DNA of 64,000 nucleotides from Actinomycetota bacterium. GTDB taxonomy: Bacteria; Actinomycetota; Thermoleophilia; Solirubrobacterales; Solirubrobacteraceae. The position numbers and the translations under genes are program-made. Of the stretch, positions 9,328-16,733 are shown one piece after another. Numbering within the stretch: the first letter of the stretch is position 1; every line of letters starts with the position of its first letter. Below the pieces are notes generated by a model, which saw only the letters and a program-made list of their open reading frames with translations, did not search any database and had not been told where the DNA came from. The stretch is from NCBI GenBank assembly GCA_018268595.1, contig JAFDWH010000026.1, forward strand, positions 278,744-342,743. Direction: 5' to 3'.

Positions 9328-9744
9328 GTGCCCACCGCTTCGGACGACTGCCTCTTCTGCAAGATCGTCGCCGGCGACCTGCCCGCCACGGTCGTCGCCG
9401 AGGACGCCCGCACGCTCGCGTTCATGGACATCAACCCGGCGACGCGCGGGCACGCGCTCGTGATCCCGCGCACGCACGTGACGGACCTGCACGAGATCGC
9501 CGCCGAGGACCTGCACGCGGTCGCGGCGGCGGCGCAGCGGCTCGCCGGCCGCATGAGAGAGCGGCTCGGCGCCGACGGCGTCAACCTGATCAACTCGTGC
9601 GGGCAGGCGGCGTGGCAGACGGTCTTCCACTTCCACATGCACGTCGTGCCGCGCTACGTGGGCGATCCGCTCGAGCTGCCGTGGGTGCCGGCGCCGGGCG
9701 ACATGGACGAGATCGCCGCCGCCGGCGAGCTGCTGCGCCGATAG
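9328..9744 (+). CDS. HIT-family nucleotide hydrolase
   Basis: A 138-residue histidine-triad protein of the Hint/HinT-like branch, which hydrolyses nucleoside phosphoramidates or adenylates in the cytoplasm. It opens with CLFCKIVAGD and has GHALVIPRTH in the middle. The catalytic triad HFHMHVVPRY lies near residue 100. GTG 9328 follows TATGCT (9316-9321) with a 6-base gap, the leaderless arrangement seen throughout the window. It diverges from the peptidase gene; only 32 bases separate the start codons, so the two promoters overlap back to back. Confidence 0.93.
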   Translation: MPTASDDCLFCKIVAGDLPATVVAEDARTLAFMDINPATRGHALVIPRTHVTDLHEIAAEDLHAVAAAAQRLAGRMRERLGADGVNLINSCGQAAWQTVFHFHMHVVPRYVGDPLELPWVPAPGDMDEIAAAGELLRR

Positions 9745-9881
9745 CCCCACCGCCGCCCGGCGCCGCCTCGCCTACTTGCAGTCAGCACACCGGTTCCTGT
9801 TAGGTTTCCCCCGACAGACCGAGCATCGCTCGGTGGAAACCCCGCCGGCCGCCGGCCGGCCGCTTGTCCTCGGGGGACGAA

Positions 9882-10085
9882 ATGGCGACGGGAACAGTGA
9901 AGTGGTTCAGCGACGACAAGGGCTTCGGGTTCATCACGCCCGATGACGGCGGTCGCGACCTCTTCGTCCACTACAGCGGCATCTCGGGCGACGGCTACCG
10001 CTCGCTCGCCGAGGGTGCGAAGGTCTCCTACGAGGAGGAGCAGGGCGACAAGGGCCCCAAGGCCGTCAACGTCATCAGACTGTAG
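9882..10085 (+). CDS. CspA-family cold-shock protein
   Basis: A 67-residue single cold-shock domain that binds single-stranded RNA or DNA. It begins [18 protein letters not shown], with RNP1 KGFGFI and RNP2 DLFVHYS. ATG 9882 is chosen because it gives the canonical N-terminus and has GGGGGA just upstream. Unlike the leaderless genes nearby, the likely -10 (TAGGTT, 9801-9806) is about 75 bases upstream, leaving a leader of about 68 bases. Long structured leaders are typical of cold-shock genes. Confidence 0.95.
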   Translation: MATGTVKWFSDDKGFGFITPDDGGRDLFVHYSGISGDGYRSLAEGAKVSYEEEQGDKGPKAVNVIRL

Positions 10086-10167
10086 GACGCACGGCGGGAG
10101 CGTCGCTCCCGTCTGCAGGGCACGTTGCGGACGCTCTTTCCGTCCCCGACTCGTGTTGAATTGGGGC

Positions 10168-10854
10168 ATGAAGCGCATCCCCCTCGGCGTCGCCCTGGCC
10201 GTGTGCCTGCTCGGCGCCGCCGCCTCCACGGCCTCGGCCAAGATGTACGAGCTCGGCGCCACGTCGGACGGCACGAGCGTGAGCTGCCCCGACAACTGCT
10301 TCGTCGTGACGCGCACGACGGCGATGCAGGTGCGCTCGGGCGCGGTGAGATACCCGACGACGGTGCCCAAGAGCGGGCGCATCGTCGCGTTCACGCTGCA
10401 GCTCGGCTCGCTCACCGACAGACAGATCCACTTCTTCAACTCGACGTACGGCGGCACCTCGCGCGTGCAGCTCACGCTGCTGCGCCCGCAGGCGACCCCG
10501 AAGCGCAGCTTCCAGGTCGTCGCCACGACGGGGATCTTCAAGATCCAGCCGTTCTTCGGCACGACGGTCCAGTTCCCGCTGAAGACGACGCTCGCCGCCC
10601 GCAAGGGCGACATCGTCGCGCTGTCGGTGCCGACGTGGGCGCCGGTGCTGGCCGTCAACCTCCCGCAGGAGAACGGCTGGCGCGCGAGTCGCGCCAGCGA
10701 CTGCAACAACCTGTTGACGCAGACGGCGCAGACCGCGCTCGGCGACTCGACGCAGTACAGGTGCCTCTACCAGACGGCCCGCGTGACCTACACCGCGACG
10801 CTGATCGCGACGCCGGTCCCGCCCAGACAGCCGGCTGCCACGAGAAGAAGATGA
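10168..10854 (+). CDS. exported protein of unknown function
   Basis: A 228-residue protein with a Sec-type signal peptide (MKRIPLG, hydrophobic core, cleavage near TASAK at about residue 25). The mature part has a short Cys pair (CPDNC near residue 41) and two more cysteines late in the chain (DCNNL, YRCLY), so two disulfides are possible, then a beta-rich body with no motif I recognise. It ends in a basic run whose last three arginines are all AGA. No operon partner is evident. Actinobacterial genomes hold many secreted proteins of this kind; I assign no role. Confidence 0.7.
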   Translation: MKRIPLGVALAVCLLGAAASTASAKMYELGATSDGTSVSCPDNCFVVTRTTAMQVRSGAVRYPTTVPKSGRIVAFTLQLGSLTDRQIHFFNSTYGGTSRVQLTLLRPQATPKRSFQVVATTGIFKIQPFFGTTVQFPLKTTLAARKGDIVALSVPTWAPVLAVNLPQENGWRASRASDCNNLLTQTAQTALGDSTQYRCLYQTARVTYTATLIATPVPPRQPAATRRR

Positions 10855-10933
10855 GCGCGACGGCGGGGTGCGCGGGGCGGACGCCGCCCGCGCGCTCCGC
10901 CGATCGCCTGTCGCGTCGTGCCCTCCGGGCGCC

Positions 10934-11380
10934 TCAGCAGGCGCCCGGGTTCTCGTCGCAGAAGCTCTTGTAGTTCGGCGCCGCCCCGCCGGGGTTCGAC
11001 GGCTGCGTCGGCGTGGTGGTCCCGCCGCCGGTCGCCGGGGCGGTCCCGCCGCCGGTGCCGGCGCCCGTCGTGCCACCGGTGCCGGTGGCGCCGGTGCCGC
11101 CGCCCGTGCCCGCCGCGCCGCCGCTTGCGCCCGTGTCGGCTGCGCCGCCGCTGCCGGCGCCCGTGGTGCTGGTCGCGGTGGTGCTGGTCGTGGTCGTGCC
11201 GGTGGTCGCCGTCGTGGCGCTGCTCGGCAGCGTCGTGCCGGCGCCGACCGTCAGCGGCGGCGTGTCGAGCGTCGCCGCCGACTGCGAGCCGCCGCCTCCG
11301 CAGGCCGCGACGCCGAGCGCGAGCGCCGCGCCGGCGGCGAGGGCCGCGGCGGGCAGCAGGGGATGCGTGCGACGAGGCAC
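10934..11380 (-). CDS. Gly/Thr-rich lipoprotein of unknown function
   Basis: A 148-residue protein. A basic N-terminus and hydrophobic stretch lead to the lipobox VAAC (Cys at about residue 27), so it is probably lipid-anchored outside the membrane. Residues about 30-130 are low-complexity Thr, Gly and Ala repeats, a likely flexible wall-spanning linker. The last 16 residues form a compact ending ([12 protein letters not shown]) with two cysteines, perhaps a tiny disulfide-bonded module. GTG 11380 start; it follows the zinc-ribbon gene by 15 bases on the same strand. Confidence 0.6.
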   Translation of the reverse strand: MPRRTHPLLPAAALAAGAALALGVAACGGGGSQSAATLDTPPLTVGAGTTLPSSATTATTGTTTTSTTATSTTGAGSGGAADTGASGGAAGTGGGTGATGTGGTTGAGTGGGTAPATGGGTTTPTQPSNPGGAAPNYKSFCDENPGAC

Positions 11381-11395
11381 GGAAGCGGGGTGGCC

Positions 11396-11671
11396 TTAGT
11401 CGGCGTGGGCGATCGGCGCCATGCGGCGACCGCAGTTCGGGCAGTCGTTGAGGTCCTTCTGCGCGAACTGGTCGCACCAGTTGCACACCCGCAGGTTCTC
11501 GACGGCCCAGGGCAGCTCGGAGGGAGTCGGCGCGAGCGGCACCAGCGTTGCGACGACCTCGAGCGGCTCGCCCGTCTCGCGATCGACGTACGTGCGGCCG
11601 GCCTCGGCCTCGATGACGACTTCGCGGCCCGTGGAGGGGGTCCGCATGCGGTAGCGCTGGTGGTTCCTCAC
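11396..11671 (-). CDS. small zinc-ribbon protein
   Basis: A 91-residue protein. The C-terminal third has two CxxC pairs (CNWC near residue 64 and CPNC near residue 77), a one-zinc ribbon. The N-terminal part contains [16 protein letters not shown] and a short beta-like segment. GTG 11671 gives the longest sensible frame; an ATG at 11647 is the alternative and neither has a clear Shine-Dalgarno. No partner or role is evident, although the ribbon is the type often used for protein or RNA contacts. Confidence 0.6.
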   Translation of the reverse strand: MRNHQRYRMRTPSTGREVVIEAEAGRTYVDRETGEPLEVVATLVPLAPTPSELPWAVENLRVCNWCDQFAQKDLNDCPNCGRRMAPIAHAD

Positions 11672-11782
11672 GCGACGGGATGCTACCAACGCCGCCCCCG
11701 GAAGCGCCGCGCCACGGGGCGTCGCCTCGCCCGGCCGGGCCGCCTGCCGCCGCGCCGCGTTCGGCCGTAGGCTTGCCCGCGC

Positions 11783-13399
11783 ATGCGCGTGCTGATCTTC
11801 CACGGCTACCTGCTGCACGGCACGGGCTCGAACGTCTACAACGCGAACCTCGCCGCCGCGCTCGTGCAGCTCGGTCACGAGGTGCACCTGCTGTGTCAGG
11901 AGCGCGCGGCCGACGAGCTGCCGTTCGTCGACGCCGTCGGCGACTGGGACGGCGGCTCGCTCGCCGTCCGCATGCTGCGCGAGCCGGTGCGCTGCACCGT
12001 CTACCGCCCGGCGCTGGCGGGACTGCTGCCCGTCTACGTGGCCGACCGCTACGCCGGGATCGAGGCGCGGCCCTTCCCCGACTGCAGCGACGAGGAGGTC
12101 GCGGCCTACGTGGAGGCGAACGTGCGCGCGGTGCGCGAGGTCGTCGCGCGCGCCCGGCCCGACGTCGCGCTCGCCAACCACCTCGTGATGAGCCCGCTGA
12201 TCCTGGCGCGGGCGCTGGCGGGCAGCAGGGTCCCGTACGCGGTCAAGATCCACGGCAGCGCGCTCGAGTACACCGTCGCGCCGCATCCGGAGCGCTTCCT
12301 GCCGCCCGCGCGCGAGGGCCTCGCGGGCGCGCACGGGATCCTGGTCGGCTCCGGCCACACGGAGGAGCGGCTCGTCGCGACGCTCGGCGACCCGGCGCTG
12401 CGCGGGCGGGTGCGGCTCGGCCCGCCGGGCGTCGACGTCGCGCGCTTCGGGCCGCGCCCGCCGGCCGAGGCGCGGGCGGGGCTGCAGGCGCTCGCCGCGC
12501 GCCTCGCGCGCGCGGCCGAGGCGGAGGCGACGCCCGACGACGCGCAGGAGCGTTCGGCGTTCGCGCGCGACGCCGGCGAGGCGGCCGCGGCGCTCGCGGA
12601 CGTGGCGGCGAGACCGCAGGACCGGCTCGTGGCGTTCGTCGGCAAGCTGATCGTCTCGAAGGGGATCGACCTGCTCGTCGCGGCGTGGCCGCTCGTGCTG
12701 CAGCGCGAGCCGCGCGCGCGGCTCGTGGTCGTCGGCTTCGGCGCCTACCGCGCGGCGCTCGAGCGGATCGTCGAGGCGCTCGCCGCGGGCGACCTGGCGG
12801 CGCTCGACGCGCTCGTCGCCGCGGGGCGGGCGGAGGAGGGGGGACCGGCTGCGCCGCTGCAACTCCTGCGCGCGTTCCTCGACGAGCTGGCAGCGGACGA
12901 CGACGCGCGCGCGCGCTACCTCGCGGCCGCCGCGACGCTGCGCGAGCGGATCGTGCTGACCGGCCGCCTCGACCACGACGAGCTGGTCGACCTGCTGCCG
13001 GCGTGCGAGGCGCTCGTCGTCCCCAGCACGTTCCCGGAGGCGTTCGGGATGGTCGCGGCGGAGGGCGCCGCGTGCGGGGCGCTGCCGATCTGCGCAGGCC
13101 ACTCCGGCCTCGCCGAGGTGGCGGGCACGCTCGCGCAGGCGATCCCGGCGCCGGCGCGGCCGTGGCTGGCCTTCTCGACGGCCGCGGACGGCGACCCCGT
13201 GCGCGCGATCGCGGCGCGCCTGACGGCATGGCTGGAGGCGCCGCCGGAGCTCGTCGAGGAGACGCGCACGCAGCTCGTCGCGACCGTGCGCGAGCGTTGG
13301 TCGTGGGAGGGCGTGGCGCGCGGGATGATCGCCGCCGCGCAGCTCTCGGCGGCTCCCGCCGACGCGCCGGAAGCCTCCGCAGACGGCCTGCGGCGGTAG
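11783..13399 (+). CDS. GT4-type glycosyltransferase
   Basis: A 538-residue GT-B fold enzyme of family GT4. The N-terminal domain has the open-coil start MRVLIFHGYLLHGTGSNVYN, and the C-terminal domain has the donor-binding signature PSTFPEAFGMVAAEGAACG (the E-x7-E motif) near residue 415. A helical, Ala/Arg-rich insert of about 60 residues separates the domains and makes the protein longer than usual. Activated-sugar donor and acceptor cannot be deduced. ATG 11783 lies 9 bases after TAGGCT (11768-11773). It stands alone, convergent with nothing and followed by the cytochrome gene. Confidence 0.85.
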   Translation: MRVLIFHGYLLHGTGSNVYNANLAAALVQLGHEVHLLCQERAADELPFVDAVGDWDGGSLAVRMLREPVRCTVYRPALAGLLPVYVADRYAGIEARPFPDCSDEEVAAYVEANVRAVREVVARARPDVALANHLVMSPLILARALAGSRVPYAVKIHGSALEYTVAPHPERFLPPAREGLAGAHGILVGSGHTEERLVATLGDPALRGRVRLGPPGVDVARFGPRPPAEARAGLQALAARLARAAEAEATPDDAQERSAFARDAGEAAAALADVAARPQDRLVAFVGKLIVSKGIDLLVAAWPLVLQREPRARLVVVGFGAYRAALERIVEALAAGDLAALDALVAAGRAEEGGPAAPLQLLRAFLDELAADDDARARYLAAAATLRERIVLTGRLDHDELVDLLPACEALVVPSTFPEAFGMVAAEGAACGALPICAGHSGLAEVAGTLAQAIPAPARPWLAFSTAADGDPVRAIAARLTAWLEAPPELVEETRTQLVATVRERWSWEGVARGMIAAAQLSAAPADAPEASADGLRR

Positions 13400-13444
13400 G
13401 CACTGGAATTACGCCCGGTGTTGCGGATAGCATCGTCGCGCACG

Positions 13445-14176
13445 ATGTTCGGGCTTTTGAGGAGAGGGGCGGCGTTCGCCGCGATCACGGCGACCGCTGC
13501 GATGGTGCTGGCCGGCTGCGGCGGCGACGTCAAGGGCCAGCACGCCGACCTCGTCAAGGGCAAGCAGCTGTTCGTGGAGAGATGCGGCGCCTGCCACACG
13601 CTCGCGCGCGCCGGCACGAGAGGCACCGTCGGCCCCGACCTCGACGAGGCGTTCGCGCAGTCGCTCAGCGCCGGCTTCAAGCGCAGCGTGGTCACGGGCG
13701 TCGTGAAGCAGCAGATCCTCTACCCGGCCGTCACCGGCAAGATGCCCGGCAAGCTCGTCACGGGGCAGAGCGCCGCCGACGTGGCCGCCTACGTCGCCTC
13801 GGCGGCCGCCAAGCCCGGCCAGGACACCGGCGCGCTCGCGAGCGCCGTGAGAGCGACGACGCAGACGGCGGCGAGCGCGAAGAACGGCAGGCTCCAGATC
13901 GACGCGAACGCCAACGGGCAGCTCGCCTATGACGTCAGCAGCGCCACGTCGCCTGCGGGGGCGCTGACGATCGACTCGAGAAACCCGTCCGCGACGCCGC
14001 ACGACATCGCCCTCCAGGAGGGCACGAGCGGCAGAGTCCTCGCCACCGGCAAGGTCGTCTCCAACGGCGGCGTGTCGACCATCTCGGTCACGCTCAGACC
14101 GGGCAGATACACGTTCTTCTGCACCCTGCCCGGCCACCGCGCCGGCGGCATGCAGGGCACGCTGACGGTCAGATAG
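13445..14176 (+). CDS. cytochrome c / cupredoxin fusion lipoprotein
   Basis: A 243-residue exported electron carrier. A signal sequence ends in the lipobox LAGC (Cys25). Residues 30-125 form a class I cytochrome c domain with CGACH (Cys47, Cys50, His51) and axial Met near residue 100. Residues about 150-243 form a plastocyanin-like domain with type-1 copper ligands His186, Cys226, His231 and Met236 (FFCTLPGHRAGGM). ATG 13445 is preferred over an upstream TTG because it starts directly at the signal peptide. It converges on ctaG and overlaps it by 8 bases. It probably feeds electrons to the adjacent oxidase. Most arginines are AGA or AGG, unlike cytoplasmic neighbours. Confidence 0.85.
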   Translation: MFGLLRRGAAFAAITATAAMVLAGCGGDVKGQHADLVKGKQLFVERCGACHTLARAGTRGTVGPDLDEAFAQSLSAGFKRSVVTGVVKQQILYPAVTGKMPGKLVTGQSAADVAAYVASAAAKPGQDTGALASAVRATTQTAASAKNGRLQIDANANGQLAYDVSSATSPAGALTIDSRNPSATPHDIALQEGTSGRVLATGKVVSNGGVSTISVTLRPGRYTFFCTLPGHRAGGMQGTLTVR

Positions 14177-15071
14177 CGGCGCGCGAGCGCGTCGGCGGAT
14201 CGACCGGCGCCGGCGCGTGCGTCGGCGCGTCCGGTCGTGCCGCTGCGTGAGTCGGTTGGCGCGCCGCCGCCGCCGGCGCGATCGGCGCACCGGTCGCGTC
14301 ATGCTCGCGCGAGGCGAGCCAGAAGAACCAGCTCATCGTGACGGCCATCATCACGATGTCGAGCGTCATCATCATCCCGCCGGCGGAGCGCTGGTCGGCG
14401 TAGGCGCCGATCCCCTCGCGCGCGCCGCGACCGTAGACGTCCGCGTAGATGACCCCTCTCGCGAACACGAACATCATGCCGAGGAACATCGTCGACATGC
14501 GCGCGGCGAAGATGTAGCCGATCTTCCACAGCTGCCCGCCCATGCGGCGTCGCTGCGGCTCGATCACCGGCCACCACAGCAGCAGGTTCGCCGCCAGGAA
14601 GCACTCGTGCTCCAGCGCGTGCAGCAACGGGTGGCGCAGCGCGCCCTCGAACAGCGTCGAGACGTGCCACCCGTACACGACCACGACGTAGACCGGCAGC
14701 GCGACGAGCGGCTGGCGCAGCCGCGCGAAGACGCGGCGCAGCCAGCGCCGCCGCGCGAGCAGCACGAGCGTCGGGCGCGGCAGGTAGAACAGCAGCAGCG
14801 GCGTGCGCATGCCGAGCAGCAGGAACGGCGCGGCGACGTCGCCGAGCAGCAGGTGCTGCGCCATGTGCGCGCTCAGCAGCCGGTCGTCGTACGCGTCGGG
14901 CGGGCCCAGCAGCGCGACCGTCAGCAGCCCCACGCCGATCCACCAGGCGACCTGCTGCCAGACGGGCACGGACAGACGCCGGCGGCGCAGCACGCGCAGC
15001 GCGCGCACGTACAGGCCACTGGCCAGCAGCAGCAGGACGACGAGGACGGGATCGAGCGAGACGAGCTGCAC
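14169..15071 (-). CDS. ctaG: CtaG-type cytochrome c oxidase assembly protein
   Basis: A 300-residue polytopic membrane protein of the caa3_CtaG family, needed for assembly of caa3 oxidases in Bacillus. It has about seven hydrophobic segments, and the family motif HMAQHLLLGDVAAP near residue 85 with histidines suited to metal handling. The last 40 residues are Ala/Pro-rich and probably disordered. It is the final gene of the first oxidase operon, 41 bases after the small membrane gene, consistent with a copper-insertion role for that oxidase. Confidence 0.88.
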   Translation of the reverse strand: MQLVSLDPVLVVLLLLASGLYVRALRVLRRRRLSVPVWQQVAWWIGVGLLTVALLGPPDAYDDRLLSAHMAQHLLLGDVAAPFLLLGMRTPLLLFYLPRPTLVLLARRRWLRRVFARLRQPLVALPVYVVVVYGWHVSTLFEGALRHPLLHALEHECFLAANLLLWWPVIEPQRRRMGGQLWKIGYIFAARMSTMFLGMMFVFARGVIYADVYGRGAREGIGAYADQRSAGGMMMTLDIVMMAVTMSWFFWLASREHDATGAPIAPAAAARQPTHAAARPDAPTHAPAPVDPPTRSRAAI

Positions 15072-15112
15072 GACCGCTCAATCGTCCCGCGTGGGCGACT
15101 GCGGCGCGACGC

Positions 15113-15223
15113 TCACGTCAGCGCGCGCACGACCAGCACGACGACCGTGATCGCGATCACGATCGTCGCGACGTAGAGCAGGAACCGGAACGCCTCCTGC
15201 TCGGAGCGAAGCGGGTTGAGCAT
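15113..15223 (-). CDS. 36-residue single-span membrane protein in the caa3 operon
   Basis: ATG 15223 to TGA 15113 encodes 36 residues: a short charged N-terminus (MLNPLRSEQEAF) followed by one strongly hydrophobic helix (residues about 14-33). It fits between coxC (22 bases upstream) and ctaG and has high-GC third positions. Tiny single-helix subunits are common in heme-copper oxidases. A second 36-residue membrane protein occupies the equivalent place in the other oxidase operon (21161-21271). The specific subunit name cannot be assigned. Confidence 0.65.
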   Translation of the reverse strand: MLNPLRSEQEAFRFLLYVATIVIAITVVVLVVRALT

Positions 15224-15245
15224 GGCGCGGGCGGGGTTGAGGGGG

Positions 15246-15875
15246 TTAGAGCAGGTAGACCGTCGTGTAGACGATCACCCACATCACGTCGACGAAGTGC
15301 CAGTAGATGCCCGGCACCTCGACGCCGCGATGCTGCTCGGGCGAGAAGTGCCCGCGGAAGGCGCGGACGTTGACGAACGCGAGCAGGCACAGACCGATGA
15401 ACACGTGCGCGCCGTGCAGCCCGGTGAGGCCGAAGAAGATCGACGCCTGCGCGCTGTTCGACGGCGCGAAGCCGATGTGCACGTACTCGTTGATCTGCAC
15501 GAACAGGAACGTCGCGCCGAGGAAGAAGGTCGTCAGCATCCCCGCCTTCAGCGCGAAGCGGTTGCCGCGCTTGACGCCCTCCAGCGCCCAGTGAACCGTC
15601 ACCGAGGACGACAGCAGGATGGCGGTGTTGAAGCCCGCGATGATCTTCGGCAGCTCCGTCCCGTGGGCCGGCCACGGGCTGGCGTCCACGACCCGGATGA
15701 AGAAGTAGGCCGTGAAGAAGGCCCCGAAGACCATCACCTCGGAGATGATGAACAGCAGCATCCCCAGCAGCTGGGGCTCGACGCGCGAGCTGCGATGGGC
15801 CTCGGGCGGCCCGTGATGCTCATGCTCGACGTGCGCGCCGGCGCCGGCGTGCAGAGATGCGGCAGACGCCTCCAT
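15246..15875 (-). CDS. ctaE: cytochrome c oxidase subunit III
   Basis: A 209-residue membrane protein with about five hydrophobic helices, the short bacterial form of subunit III. Recognisable segments include LLGMLLFIISEVMVFGAFF, TVHWALEG, and GLHGAHVFIGL with EQHRGVEVPGIYWHFVDVMW at the C-terminus. It stabilises the oxidase core. ATG 15875 overlaps the stop of the preceding universal-stress-like gene (ATGA at 15872-15875). It is the only subunit III gene in the window, although there are two subunit I genes. Confidence 0.95.
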   Translation of the reverse strand: MEASAASLHAGAGAHVEHEHHGPPEAHRSSRVEPQLLGMLLFIISEVMVFGAFFTAYFFIRVVDASPWPAHGTELPKIIAGFNTAILLSSSVTVHWALEGVKRGNRFALKAGMLTTFFLGATFLFVQINEYVHIGFAPSNSAQASIFFGLTGLHGAHVFIGLCLLAFVNVRAFRGHFSPEQHRGVEVPGIYWHFVDVMWVIVYTTVYLL

Positions 15876-16723
15876 CAGGCGGCCTTCGCTCCGCTCTCGT
15901 CCGCGTCGACCGCGTCGAGGTCGACGACGACGTGCTCGACCGGGCAGGCGGTCGCGCGCTTGACGCGCTCGACGAGGTCGCCGCGCAGCCAGCGCGAGCG
16001 CATTCTCGGAAGCGTGGATATGACGATCTCGTCGACGCGGTAGAACTGCAGCGCGTTCATCACCGCGGTGTACGGGTCGGGGTCGCCGATGCCGCCGGTC
16101 GCCGCGATGCCCTCCTCGTGCAGGCGCTCGAGCAGGCCCTGGAGCCGCCTGCGGGCGTCGGCCGTGTGGTGGCCGTCGCCGCCGTCCTGCGGCACGATCA
16201 CCGTGAAGCGGTGGTGGCCGTCGGACGCGCGCTGCTTGAGCAGCTCGAACAGCGGCTCGCCGCCGGCCGTCTTGTTGGCGATCACGAGCGTGTGCGTCGC
16301 CTCGGCGCGGTCGGCGTCGAGGTCGACCACGACGTGCCGGACCGGCAGCCCGGTCGCCTCCTGCACGCGCTCGATCAGGTCGCGGCGCAGCCAGCCGGAG
16401 CGCGTCTCCGGGTGCGTCGAGACGATGATCTCGTCGATCCCGTACTCGCGCACGGCGTCGAGCGTCGCGTTGAAGGGGTCGGGGTCCATCACGTCGCCGC
16501 GCGCCTCGATGCCGAGCTCGCGCAGTGCGGAGAGCGTCGCGTCGACGCGGTGCTGCGCGGCGTCGCGCACGGCCTCGTCGTAGATGACCATCCCGGACTG
16601 CGGCTTGTTCTGCGGCGCGATCACGACGAAGCGCGCATCGCCCTGCGCGGCGCGGTCCTTGATCGCCTCGATCAAGCTGCGTCCGCCATGGGTGTCGTTC
16701 GCGACGACGAGGACGTTGGCCAT
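15875..16723 (-). CDS. tandem universal-stress-protein-like domain protein
   Basis: A 282-residue soluble protein built from two homologous halves (about 1-138 and 145-270). Each starts with a VLVVAND or LVIANKT strand, contains DPDPFNATLDA or DPDPYTAVMNA, then IDEIIVSTHPETRSGWLRRDL or VDEIVISTLPRMRSRWLRGDL, and ends in HVVVDLDA. The layout resembles a Rossmann-like USP fold. ATG 16723 is preferred over the upstream GTG 16732 because AGGTGA sits just before it. It lies between coxA and coxC with an ATGA overlap to coxC, so it is co-translated with the oxidase. Its role is unknown; nucleotide or redox sensing is one possibility. Confidence 0.75.
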   Translation of the reverse strand: MANVLVVANDTHGGRSLIEAIKDRAAQGDARFVVIAPQNKPQSGMVIYDEAVRDAAQHRVDATLSALRELGIEARGDVMDPDPFNATLDAVREYGIDEIIVSTHPETRSGWLRRDLIERVQEATGLPVRHVVVDLDADRAEATHTLVIANKTAGGEPLFELLKQRASDGHHRFTVIVPQDGGDGHHTADARRRLQGLLERLHEEGIAATGGIGDPDPYTAVMNALQFYRVDEIVISTLPRMRSRWLRGDLVERVKRATACPVEHVVVDLDAVDADESGAKAA

Positions 16724-16733
16724 GCGCTTCACC

